Source: a virus. From it: a stretch of DNA of 64,000 bases. Within the stretch, counting starts at the first letter, position 1; each line of letters begins with the position of its first letter. Both the position numbers and the translations under genes were made by a program. Positions 14,277-22,587 of the stretch are shown here, piece after piece. The stretch lies in the IMG/VR virus record IMGVR_UViG_3300006037_000006, positions 28,320-92,319 of that record; one strand, given 5' to 3'. Under the pieces are notes generated by a model. The model worked only from the letters and a program-made list of their open reading frames with translations. It was not told the DNA's origin and did no database searches.

Positions 14277-15766
14277 GATAAAACCTTGACCCCATACAAT
14301 TGTTCAAATCTGTCTGCATCTGCCCGATCATTAACCATTGGTTCACCCCTAACATTCAAGCTAGTGTTAAGCAGCATAGGGCATCCTGTCAAGACGAACC
14401 ACTTTTCAAGGAGTTCTCTAATTCCGCTTCCATCTTTTGGGACAGTTTGGACACGACTAGTCCCATCATGATGCACGATAGCAGGAAATAAGTCAGGATG
14501 CCTACAAGTACTGATGACTTGCATATACCTACTATTATCCCAGCCATCAGGCATGCTGAAATAATTATCAGCATACTCTTCCAGAATGACCGGCGCAAAT
14601 GGTCTGAATTTTTGTCTACGTTTGATTTCATTTACTTTATCCTTAATTTCACTACCTCTAGGGTCTGCAAGGAGACTTCTGTTTCCCAATGCTCTCGGGC
14701 CGAACTCTGCGCGACCTGATGCGACACCAACGATGCGGTCAGTAAGTAACACATCAAGTAAACTATTAACAGGATAGTTCCCAACAATGTCATGCCCAAG
14801 ATAAGCATCATTCCAATTAACTTTATACTTGTACCCAAGACATGCTGCACCGAGACTAGAGCCTGCATCGCCCGGATTTGGCATGATCCAAATGTTATCA
14901 TAGTAATTTCCTAGTAATCTATTAGCTAAACAGTTTAGTGCTACACCGCCACCATATACAAGATTCTTACTCTTGCCTAACATACGGGCCTTACTAATGA
15001 CATGCTGGATCAAATGCTCTGTAACAATTTGTGTACTAGTAGCAATATCCATGTTGTTTGCACCCTCTAAGAAGTTGTCGGGTACTCCTATGTGCAAGTT
15101 TTTATCGAATCGTAACTCTCTTGCTGATGCAACAAGAGTGTCATAGATTTCACCCGAGTGACGTGACTGGCCATATGCTGCCATACCCATTAAAATATAT
15201 TCTTCATCTAGTGGGCGTAGTCCCACTCTAGCAGTCATTGCACTATAGAATAGTCCTATACTGTCAGGATAAGTTTGTCCCCATACCTTTTTATATTCAG
15301 CACGTCCGGTGTCCTCATCATATGAAGCATCCCATATACTGATAGTGTCAAACTCTCCAATGGCATCAATGATAACAACAGTAGCGTCATCAAAGGGACT
15401 GGTTTGAAAGCCAGCAGCAGCATGACTTAAATGATGATTATGAGTATGAACAGTCTTGTTACCTAACTGATATTTAATAGTACTTCTACCGATAACATTT
15501 TTGACTGATATGTTTGCAATGCAAGTGGGTTCTCCTGCACGTAGTTGACGTAAGTACTTGAGCCAAGGTCTTTCATAGTAATGAACTTCATAGTCATCAC
15601 TATCCATATATGATTTTGCATCAGTGATTAGAGGCAAACATAAGTGCGAGTCATGTTTAAAGTTACTGTACCGTTCACTATGCCCTGCAAATATAATTTC
15701 CCCGTAACTATTCACGACACTGATGGCAGCATCATGGAACCCAGAGCTAATCCCTATGTAATTCAT
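14273..15766 (-). CDS. carbamoyltransferase (NodU/TobZ family)
   Basis: Transfers a carbamoyl group from carbamoyl phosphate, via carbamoyl-adenylate, to a hydroxyl of a sugar or related acceptor. The 497-aa protein has the family's Kae1-like N-terminal domain with HTHNHHLSHAAAGF (about residues 107-120; H111, H112 and H115 fit metal ligands), VVIIDAIGEFDT (about 130-141), YGGGVALNC, and the C-terminal signature GRAEFGPRALGNRSLLADPR and LNTSLNVRGEP. It is shorter than TobZ (about 570 aa), yet both domains look intact. Its start overlaps the stop of a 32-codon gene (ATGA) and its stop overlaps the start of the DUF2061-like gene. In this operon the likely acceptor is a glycan sugar. Confidence 0.92.
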   Translation of the reverse strand: MNYIGISSGFHDAAISVVNSYGEIIFAGHSERYSNFKHDSHLCLPLITDAKSYMDSDDYEVHYYERPWLKYLRQLRAGEPTCIANISVKNVIGRSTIKYQLGNKTVHTHNHHLSHAAAGFQTSPFDDATVVIIDAIGEFDTISIWDASYDEDTGRAEYKKVWGQTYPDSIGLFYSAMTARVGLRPLDEEYILMGMAAYGQSRHSGEIYDTLVASARELRFDKNLHIGVPDNFLEGANNMDIATSTQIVTEHLIQHVISKARMLGKSKNLVYGGGVALNCLANRLLGNYYDNIWIMPNPGDAGSSLGAACLGYKYKVNWNDAYLGHDIVGNYPVNSLLDVLLTDRIVGVASGRAEFGPRALGNRSLLADPRGSEIKDKVNEIKRRQKFRPFAPVILEEYADNYFSMPDGWDNSRYMQVISTCRHPDLFPAIVHHDGTSRVQTVPKDGSGIRELLEKWFVLTGCPMLLNTSLNVRGEPMVNDRADADRFEQLYGVKVLS

Positions 15767-15861
15767 TTGTAGATGAATGGATCTTTTTTACGCATTTCTT
15801 TTAGGCGTTTTCGATACTTGTACTCACGCATGAGATTCTTGAAGAAGTTAATTACGAACAT
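15763..15861 (-). CDS. 32-aa basic protein upstream of the carbamoyltransferase
   Basis: A tiny protein, Arg/Lys-rich, ending RKRLKEMRKKDPFIYK. Similar very short proteins with a KxRLKELRKxDPFIY ending are, to my recollection, found next to carbamoyltransferase genes in bacteria (DUF5989-like). Its ATGA stop/start overlap with the carbamoyltransferase, and its 14-nt overlap with the preceding gene, support real translation. The N-terminal half (VINFFKNLMREYKYRK) may lie on the membrane surface. Confidence 0.55.
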   Translation of the reverse strand: MFVINFFKNLMREYKYRKRLKEMRKKDPFIYK

Positions 15862-16756
15862 TTTTTAGATAATTCCTTAGATTGAGTAGAGTCTGTTCAG
15901 CTTGCTTAACAGTCCCATTAGTAATAGTATGTATGCTCATTCGATCCTTAGCATAAGATTTAAATTGAGTTGAATTCATAGCAGAGTTAACCCGTGCGTT
16001 CAATATAGCGATTTCACTATCAGGAACATCACTCTTAACGTGCAACATGATTTTAGTCATTAGTGGGTCGATTTCAGTATATTTATTGCGTAAATTTACC
16101 GACTCATTTCTAGAAGCTCCAGCCATAATATGTGCTATTTCTTTAGCCTTAGCAGTATCAATTAACTGATTCAGTGATCCACCATCTACATACACATCAA
16201 TCGCACCTTCTCTCAGTGCCGCAACCGCATCTGATGGTTTTCGAAAGACCACAACTTCGTAGTTGCTGTTAGTTTTATCTAGAATATAAGTAAATGCAGC
16301 AGCGGTGTTGGTTGTGGGGGCTCCGACTAGTATACTCTTACCCGTTCTTTTGCTATTGCTTATTAATTCTTCGACCGAGCCAGCGCCTGTAACAGGAGCT
16401 AGAATCAAGAACGTACTAGAGAACAAATTGATTACAGGTTTAAGGGTGTCAGTAGCAGGGCTGATAGTAGGATTTTTAAATTGATTCAATCCACCCACAC
16501 TAGTACCAGCACATAGAATGCTAGGCTCAGTTAACGTAATGAAATGCTTATGCGCAACCATATGGTCGGCACCTGCCATATTAGTAATCACTGTATTTGT
16601 GTTATTCAGTTGATCATATATTTCAAATATCTTTCTGCAAGTAGTATCTACTATTGAGCCGGCGCCCAATGACACGATGACATTTATGTTTTTGGTATAT
16701 TGATCTGCGTTGCAGTTAAATGACAGTATAGCTAAGATTAGTATTAGAATTTTCAT
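15848..16756 (-). CDS. Bug/TctC-family periplasmic substrate-binding protein
   Basis: A 302-aa exported solute-binding protein of the tripartite tricarboxylate transporter receptor family, greatly expanded in Burkholderiales, which capture carboxylates and similar ligands in the periplasm. Signal peptide at residues 1-17 (ending FNCNA, possibly a lipobox-free cleavage). Family marks: the VIVSLGAGSIVDTTCR strand-loop (about 26-41, normally PxxPGGxxDxxAR), NMAGADHMVA (about 59-68), the NLFSSTFLILAPV stretch and DVYVDGGSLNQLI. The loop is altered from the PGG consensus, so ligand and affinity may differ. No TctA/TctB membrane genes are nearby. It sits, overlapping by 4 nt, inside a sugar-modification operon, an unusual place for it. 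Confidence 0.85.
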   Translation of the reverse strand: MKILILILAILSFNCNADQYTKNINVIVSLGAGSIVDTTCRKIFEIYDQLNNTNTVITNMAGADHMVAHKHFITLTEPSILCAGTSVGGLNQFKNPTISPATDTLKPVINLFSSTFLILAPVTGAGSVEELISNSKRTGKSILVGAPTTNTAAAFTYILDKTNSNYEVVVFRKPSDAVAALREGAIDVYVDGGSLNQLIDTAKAKEIAHIMAGASRNESVNLRNKYTEIDPLMTKIMLHVKSDVPDSEIAILNARVNSAMNSTQFKSYAKDRMSIHTITNGTVKQAEQTLLNLRNYLKNVRN

Positions 16757-17886
16757 AGTTTGTAAAATTTACTCGACAGTGATTTATAGCCATGTCCTCT
16801 AGTATCTTTGTTATAGAACTTAGTATCAATATGGCTGCTGATATACTGTAATGCGTATTCATAGTTCTTAACTAGATTTTCGTCAGTCTCGCTAAAGAAC
16901 CATTTGTTTAGAATCGGGCCTGCTGTTGGTACCGGTGGTTTATTAGTTTGAAACTTAGGAGCATACTTAGGATCATAAATTATATGCTGCATCAATGCCC
17001 TAAATATACCCACTTCATGCTCGTGCGTCTTTGTGAATACACTTCTGTACAAATCATTAGCAATACAGGCTTTCTTAATCTCTTGTGCTTGCTTAACTAC
17101 GATCTCGGGTAAATCAGGAGTCCAGTAAAAGAATTCAGTAGCTGAGTTAATAAACAAGTCACTCATTGTGCTATCCATAGGATGCATATGATAAGCGGAT
17201 TGATCTAAGAAGAACGAATAATAATCTATGCCATCAAAGTATACTAATGGTTTATCTATTCCTAATAATTGACAGCTAATCTTGCCTTTCTCTGCTACTT
17301 CTAATATTTCGTTTGTCTTATATTGAGCCATTGCTCTAGCAATTACTCCTAAGTTACTACTAGCGTTAGGTAGTAGTTTCTCAGTCCAATTGTCCTTAGC
17401 AAATAATTCAGTAGTTGAAGTTGACATATCTTGAATTGTGATTTTGATTCCATCTATCTTGCTGCCCAAACTCTTTAGGTATGGTATCGTTTGATAATCA
17501 ATCTCGGCCCAGTAATTACTCCAATCAGTATCATTTTCTTTAGTGCGCTTACGTTCTGGTTCTGGTACTTGAATTACAATATGATCTAATTTTATATCGT
17601 TATCTAAGAAACTATGAAGGACGTTCATGCTATCTTGTCCTCCACTAAAGTGCAACACGATATAGTCATACTTGTCCCGTAATTGTTGCGCTCTCATTCT
17701 ATATAATTGCGGCAGGGGCACCTCGATTGGGATAGTCCAGTCGATAGTAGAATATACACTATCGTTGAACACCCATCTAACTTCAAAGCTATTCTTAGTG
17801 GCGTAAGTTACGGCTTCGGTCTTATTGTAGAATTTCTTCCAACCTACTAAATAATAACCACGCTTGTCAAGGTCTAGTGTTACCAT
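16753..17886 (-). CDS. PP-loop ATP pyrophosphatase-like protein
   Basis: A 377-aa member of the adenine-nucleotide alpha-hydrolase superfamily, whose members adenylate a substrate carbonyl or sulphur before amide, thiol or nitrile formation. The PP-loop SGGQDSMN is at about residues 81-88, after an N-terminal domain of about 70 residues, resembling asparagine-synthase-like, QueC and PAPS-reductase proteins. The C-terminal 200 residues are helical and without a motif I know. In the operon it could amidate or modify a sugar acid made by the adjacent dehydrogenase. Starts within the last codons of that gene (20-nt overlap). Confidence 0.75.
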   Translation of the reverse strand: MVTLDLDKRGYYLVGWKKFYNKTEAVTYATKNSFEVRWVFNDSVYSTIDWTIPIEVPLPQLYRMRAQQLRDKYDYIVLHFSGGQDSMNVLHSFLDNDIKLDHIVIQVPEPERKRTKENDTDWSNYWAEIDYQTIPYLKSLGSKIDGIKITIQDMSTSTTELFAKDNWTEKLLPNASSNLGVIARAMAQYKTNEILEVAEKGKISCQLLGIDKPLVYFDGIDYYSFFLDQSAYHMHPMDSTMSDLFINSATEFFYWTPDLPEIVVKQAQEIKKACIANDLYRSVFTKTHEHEVGIFRALMQHIIYDPKYAPKFQTNKPPVPTAGPILNKWFFSETDENLVKNYEYALQYISSHIDTKFYNKDTRGHGYKSLSSKFYKL

Positions 17887-19090
17887 AATGAATTACTTTG
17901 ATTTGGTTGTTGTCAGTTGTGTATCTACGCCATGGATCGACTACGGTGCTTCCAGAAACAATTTCACAATATAGCTTCTGTGCTTTTTCAACATCAGCAT
18001 AATCATACGTTAATTCTGCGCAGTGTGCTAGCAATACCACTCCTTTGATATGGGTAGTGACAGTTTCTTCAGTCAATGGATCAACATAAAATACCCCATG
18101 CCCCATTTCTTCTACATAATGTCCCACTAGTGTACTGTAGCTTCCATCCGTGTAAGAGACATTAGGCTTGTATGCTTTACCATGTATGAAGATATGCATT
18201 CCGGTACTATTTGCCTCGTCAACTAAGCATTGTGCAAGATTCTTAGCTTGTATCTCACGTGCTTGCATGATAGAGCCGAACAAGTCATAACCCAAGTCTA
18301 ATTGTTCTGCCATGTAACGTAGTGCAATGTTATCACGTGGATGACAAGCTCCTGCATCGCCCATGCCTGCTGTCATGTACTTAGGTCCCATGATACGCAT
18401 TGTACTGTCTGCTAATGCTTTGGTTACTACGTCTACGTTGATATTACCTTGCTTCACTGCAACGTCTTGGATCATGTTGACCAATCCAATCTTAGCACTG
18501 ATGAAAGTATTGTAGAACACTTTGATACATTCACACTCGTCCCATGTACCTACTACATAGCGAGGTTCGTTCTGCATCATAGTCTTATAGAAGTTGATTA
18601 GTAGTTGTGCATCACCCGTTTCACTACCATCTTCTGTACCGATCATAACCATCTCGGGGTTTACAAAGTCCCATGCTACACTGCCCATTGCAATTAAGTA
18701 TGGATTGTAGATAAAGCGAGTATTAGGAATCAAATTAACAAATTGATTGCGAGTAGTGCCAGGTAGTACGGTAGAGATAAGAACCAACAATTGATTCTTG
18801 TTCATATACTTGTTTGCTTCTACTAAGCATTCTTTTACAATGTCATAGTTAAAGTCCTTTGTAGCTAAGTGGGCACTAGGTGTAGAACCATCATACTCTT
18901 TACTGTGCGGGGTAGGTACTGCAATGAATACAATGTCTTTGTCTTTTACTGCTAATTCTATACTAAAAACGACATTCACATTGTCACTGATCACCGGTTG
19001 TACATCATATCCGTCTACGACATGTTGCTTTGCCATAACTTCTGCGCAGGCCAGGCCTAGTTTTCCTATTCCAATAAATCCGATGTTCAT
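17867..19090 (-). CDS. UDP-glucose/GDP-mannose dehydrogenase family protein
   Basis: Oxidises the C6 alcohol of a nucleotide sugar to the uronate with two NAD+. The 407-aa sequence has the N-terminal Rossmann motif IGFIGIGKLGLA (about residues 2-13), AVPTPHSKEYDGSTP (about 57-71), YNPYLIAMGS (about 128-137), the Lys-containing NTFISAKIGLVNMIQD (about 194-209) and GMGDAGACHPRDNIAL (about 242-257), whose Cys (about 249) fits the catalytic thiol; the usual GGxCxPKD is changed to AGACHPRD. The UDP-binding C-terminal domain has GKAYKPNVSYTDGSYS. A TTTAAATAC element lies upstream (19108-19116). The product likely supplies a sugar acid for the operon. Confidence 0.88.
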   Translation of the reverse strand: MNIGFIGIGKLGLACAEVMAKQHVVDGYDVQPVISDNVNVVFSIELAVKDKDIVFIAVPTPHSKEYDGSTPSAHLATKDFNYDIVKECLVEANKYMNKNQLLVLISTVLPGTTRNQFVNLIPNTRFIYNPYLIAMGSVAWDFVNPEMVMIGTEDGSETGDAQLLINFYKTMMQNEPRYVVGTWDECECIKVFYNTFISAKIGLVNMIQDVAVKQGNINVDVVTKALADSTMRIMGPKYMTAGMGDAGACHPRDNIALRYMAEQLDLGYDLFGSIMQAREIQAKNLAQCLVDEANSTGMHIFIHGKAYKPNVSYTDGSYSTLVGHYVEEMGHGVFYVDPLTEETVTTHIKGVVLLAHCAELTYDYADVEKAQKLYCEIVSGSTVVDPWRRYTTDNNQIKVIHYGNTRP

Positions 19091-19107
19091 AAATATTTCC
19101 TCTTACT

Positions 19108-19116
19108 GTATTTAAA
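19108..19116 (-). promoter_or_regulatory. possible late-type promoter element TTTAAATAC
   Basis: A weak variant of the late core in the only sizeable gap (51 nt) of the long operon. GAGGAAA follows as ribosome-binding site for the sugar dehydrogenase. Confidence 0.3.
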
Positions 19117-19141
19117 AGGATTACTCTCCCCCGAATTTAAT

Positions 19142-19909
19142 TTACAGTCTAGGTGGCCAGGGCGCTTGATAAACTAAGTCATCCTGAGACTTGGCCTTCA
19201 TTACCACATCGTCATGAAATTCCATAAAATCAATCGTTTTCTGAGACCAGGTAAGGTTCGGGAATACTTTATTAACAAAGTTAAAATGCGCCTTAGGTGC
19301 CGGATGATAGTCGTGAGTTTGACCGCCCGGAATATTATGTCTGATTGGGAGTGACCCCCATTTACTATCGCACCCGATCGTAAGTAGATCATTCTTTAAC
19401 AAGTCAATGACAGGCTTGTATAGATCAAGGACATCTTGGTACTCGCCTTCTAATTTATTAGTGGTGTCACGTATCACTGCTTCTAATGGTTGCATTGACA
19501 ACATATGATATGTTGCTTTAGTAGTTTGTAGTAAACAGTCTGACATTGAAATCAATGCCAAGTCTCTAATTAATTGTCCACGGTTGTCTACATACTTCAT
19601 CAGAAAGTCTTTGTCATAGAAATTTTGATAATAGATATTCCCATGACAATGCCATTGGTTTTCTACGTAACGATCCTCTCTAGTGATAGTACTCCACATA
19701 ACCATAACTAGATCATCTTCGTTAAACTTATACCGCATATTAGATTCAGCTATTTGATTGCTAATAAAGATATTTCCTGCGCCGCTTTGAGCACAGTTAA
19801 TATACGTAGGGATCTCTTGTCCTATCATATCAGCCCAAGTAGGCCATTGATAGCGAGTCATACTGCATCCAAATGCAAAGAATCTTTTGTATTTTGTAAA
19901 ATCAATCAT
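19142..19909 (-). CDS. SGNH/GDSL-like hydrolase
   Basis: A 255-aa esterase/lipase-like protein with the SGNH blocks: FAFGCSMT (about residues 11-18, catalytic Ser in GCS), QSGAGN (about 41-46, oxyanion Gly and Asn), and HDYHPAPKAH (about 199-208, catalytic Asp and His). Such enzymes remove or transfer O-acetyl groups of glycans. I chose ATG 19909: it overlaps the upstream stop by 8 nt and has an AGGAT site; the longer start has no such support. No signal peptide, so it acts in the cytosol, fitting a biosynthetic O-acetyl step. Confidence 0.75.
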   Translation of the reverse strand: MIDFTKYKRFFAFGCSMTRYQWPTWADMIGQEIPTYINCAQSGAGNIFISNQIAESNMRYKFNEDDLVMVMWSTITREDRYVENQWHCHGNIYYQNFYDKDFLMKYVDNRGQLIRDLALISMSDCLLQTTKATYHMLSMQPLEAVIRDTTNKLEGEYQDVLDLYKPVIDLLKNDLLTIGCDSKWGSLPIRHNIPGGQTHDYHPAPKAHFNFVNKVFPNLTWSQKTIDFMEFHDDVVMKAKSQDDLVYQAPWPPRL

Positions 19910-21191
19910 GTTGTATCCTGTCAATTATTTTAGGTTTCAAATCTTTTAACCAATCGGTGTTCAGTAAATGCTGATAGTTATGTTGCAGTACCGATTCCAT
20001 ATGAGGATAGAGATGTTCCCACTCAGCCTTTGGTTTAATGCTCAACTGCAATAAGAGTTTGCAAATAGCTTCTAATCTAGCAGTAGGTTCTTCTATGTCA
20101 TCGTAGCTTTCGTCCCACCAATTACTAAATGTCTTAAACCCCTGTGCTTTCAATTCACGGAGACTACCTTTTGCTCCTACTATAATAAAAGGATGCAATG
20201 CTCTCATGGGTTTATATATCTTCTCACTAAAGAATATTGCCTGATCAGGGTATTCATAATAGAAGGTTTCAGTGATGACGCTAACCCATGTATTTAGATA
20301 TACATCTACGTATAGATTCTGTGCTTTATTGACCTGAAACTGAATGGTGTCAAGGATCAATGGCAATTTCTGATTAGTCTTAATAACATTGGCATGCTCG
20401 AATGCAGGATGAGGGGCAAATTCATTGATAACTATATCATTTTTAAAATGATTGGGATAGAAATCATGGCTCACTTTGTTATCGTCTACTAATCCATAGT
20501 AATTAAGCATGGCTACAAATGCAACTCTGTGCTCTCTAACTACTCTATTCAAGCAATTGAATAATTGCACCTCATTATCTCTTTTATGTTCTATATGCTT
20601 AATGAAGGGTATAGTGATCGGGCCTGGTAAAAAGAAATGATCCTGAGCGCAAGCTGATGCAAAGAAGTTAGCCTCAACTATAATCATTTTAGAAGTAATA
20701 TTATTATCACTGCACCATTTATCATATAACCGGCTCTCACTTAAATTGCAGGTTGTAATTACAAACTGTTCTGCTAGTAGATCGTGTTCCATAAATGCTT
20801 TATGAAATGCCTCATAGTAATTAAACCATTTGTCAATTAATGGATTAGCTTCCATAGATTGATCGAAATGAACTAGTGCTGTGCGATTGCGTAATTTTTC
20901 TCGTAGGGCTTCGGGTAACTTGTCAATTACGGTGGCATGATTCTTGCCAGGCAAATAACTATCGGGTTTGAACCCAGTCCACCAATCAGGACTTTGCCTA
21001 GTTCCTATCTGATGGAATATGAACCCTTCAATATTCTTATCCAATGCAGTTGATAGCGGCATAGATATAGGATCTTTAATACGAAACTTAATCCAGTCGC
21101 TACCCAAGTGAAATCTATCCCCTCGGGTATTGTACGCAGATATCGTAGTGGCTACATCACTATCAGACGTGCATATAATTTTACTTGTCAT
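19902..21191 (-). CDS. glycosyltransferase, GT10/fucosyltransferase-like C-terminus
   Basis: A 429-aa protein whose last 170 residues resemble GT10-like transferases of bacteria and marine phages: SVITETFYYEYPDQAIFFSE (about 303-322) followed by KIYKPMRALHPFIIVGAKGSL and FKTFSNWWDESYD. The SEK.YKP...PFI.G pattern is the nucleotide-sugar-binding core. The N-terminal half (with FYYE-poor mixed alpha/beta) may bind the acceptor. It overlaps the radical-SAM gene by 11 nt. Donor sugar unknown; GDP-fucose is the family norm but not demonstrated here. Confidence 0.65.
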   Translation of the reverse strand: MTSKIICTSDSDVATTISAYNTRGDRFHLGSDWIKFRIKDPISMPLSTALDKNIEGFIFHQIGTRQSPDWWTGFKPDSYLPGKNHATVIDKLPEALREKLRNRTALVHFDQSMEANPLIDKWFNYYEAFHKAFMEHDLLAEQFVITTCNLSESRLYDKWCSDNNITSKMIIVEANFFASACAQDHFFLPGPITIPFIKHIEHKRDNEVQLFNCLNRVVREHRVAFVAMLNYYGLVDDNKVSHDFYPNHFKNDIVINEFAPHPAFEHANVIKTNQKLPLILDTIQFQVNKAQNLYVDVYLNTWVSVITETFYYEYPDQAIFFSEKIYKPMRALHPFIIVGAKGSLRELKAQGFKTFSNWWDESYDDIEEPTARLEAICKLLLQLSIKPKAEWEHLYPHMESVLQHNYQHLLNTDWLKDLKPKIIDRIQHD

Positions 21192-22587
21192 AGTTAGTAA
21201 TTGCTCCGTTCCCGATCAGTCTAATTGGAATTGTTTTATCTATCTCAATAGTTTTTAACCAATCAGTAAAGATATCAGGAAATACATTGATATCTTTATT
21301 CCTACGTAAATCATATTGTTGGTAGAAACTCTTTAAATCATTATGTAAATATGATTTATCAGTTACAGCACGGCGGTGTGGAGTTTCAACTACTTCAATA
21401 TAATCAATCAGTCGTTGAATCTGCGCATTCTCGCCCTCAGTTAAATGTACTCTATTGACAGTGAACCAATTTAATAGATTCGTTCTGCAATATTCTTTAA
21501 TATGATCCGGCAATGCTATAGGGCTCATGAAACTAGGCCAGCGCAGGATATTTAAATCAACCATTGGTCTATTATGTCCATACTGTTTCTTTAGCAATAT
21601 CATATCATCTAAAAAGTCAGTAATACTGAATAAGCATACGCTAGTAATGGTCATCATAATAGTTACACTACGAAACTTAGCATTCTCCATGAAATATATC
21701 AAATTATCACGCCATACTTGATAGTCCATACCGTCACGGATGTATTCAGCTTGCTCACCGTACGCTTCATTACTAGTATAGAGGTCGAACTCTTTGATAT
21801 TCGCTTCCTTAGTGAACATAACCAAGTCTTCTAGTAATGAACGCTTCATACCTAGGTTACTATTCGTAGCAAAGCGTAAGTGTTTCAAGTCTTGCGTCTT
21901 GATCTCCTCACATAATTTCCAAAAATGATGGCTCATTGTAGGCTCACCACCAGTAACTCGTAGTTCCTCTAAGTCTTTACTCAGTTCAGGCCACCATTTA
22001 AAGAATGCCTCAGTATAGGGGTTACCTTCGTTGAACTTGCCGTAGGGTTCTGTCCATGATCCATCATTTTGATAAGCACCTGCACCATCACTCTTGAGGC
22101 CTTGATAGATTCCATTGTCTTTAATGTCCTTAGCCCATGTTGTACTGTACCCTGCATTGCAATAACTACATCCAAAGTTACACGTGCGGTCGAAACTAAT
22201 CTCTAGTGTCTTTAAGTTGACATTATCCTGTGGGTCAGCTTTGGCTATGCGAATGATATCAGCTTCTTTGTAGGGCTTACTCTTATACACTCTATCACTG
22301 ATGTTCTCACGTCCTATATCTTCGATCTTCCAGCAGTATTCACACTCGCTTGGACGCTCACCTGCTAGCATTTTAGTGCGTTGCTCTTTCTTATGAGCAG
22401 TATTATGAATAGCCGATGGGTTATCCTTCAATTCCTCTACGTTAATAGGATGAGGGATAGGCAAGTGACAGCTATGGGTATAGCCGTGACCTAGATGTAT
22501 TGTAGCGTTGAGCCACTTCGCAGCACAGAAGCTGGGACTAACACTGTCTAATACTCGTTGACGCCACTGAAATAGTTCTTTACTCAT
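21181..22587 (-). CDS. radical SAM enzyme A (twitch-type)
   Basis: A 468-aa radical-SAM protein that uses a [4Fe-4S] cluster to cleave S-adenosylmethionine. The cluster motif is CNFGCSYC (C136, C140, C143), in the context LEISFDRTCNFGCSYCNAGYS; the glycine-rich SAM contact ELRVTGGEP follows at about residue 207. An N-terminal Cys set (C21, C40, C82, C85, in PSECEYCWKIED) may bind a second metal site; this is the layout of proteins annotated as twitch-domain radical SAM in phages and cyanobacteria. Substrate unknown. It is a paralogue of the next gene upstream and overlaps it by 4 nt. Confidence 0.88.
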   Translation of the reverse strand: MSKELFQWRQRVLDSVSPSFCAAKWLNATIHLGHGYTHSCHLPIPHPINVEELKDNPSAIHNTAHKKEQRTKMLAGERPSECEYCWKIEDIGRENISDRVYKSKPYKEADIIRIAKADPQDNVNLKTLEISFDRTCNFGCSYCNAGYSTTWAKDIKDNGIYQGLKSDGAGAYQNDGSWTEPYGKFNEGNPYTEAFFKWWPELSKDLEELRVTGGEPTMSHHFWKLCEEIKTQDLKHLRFATNSNLGMKRSLLEDLVMFTKEANIKEFDLYTSNEAYGEQAEYIRDGMDYQVWRDNLIYFMENAKFRSVTIMMTITSVCLFSITDFLDDMILLKKQYGHNRPMVDLNILRWPSFMSPIALPDHIKEYCRTNLLNWFTVNRVHLTEGENAQIQRLIDYIEVVETPHRRAVTDKSYLHNDLKSFYQQYDLRRNKDINVFPDIFTDWLKTIEIDKTIPIRLIGNGAITNYDK

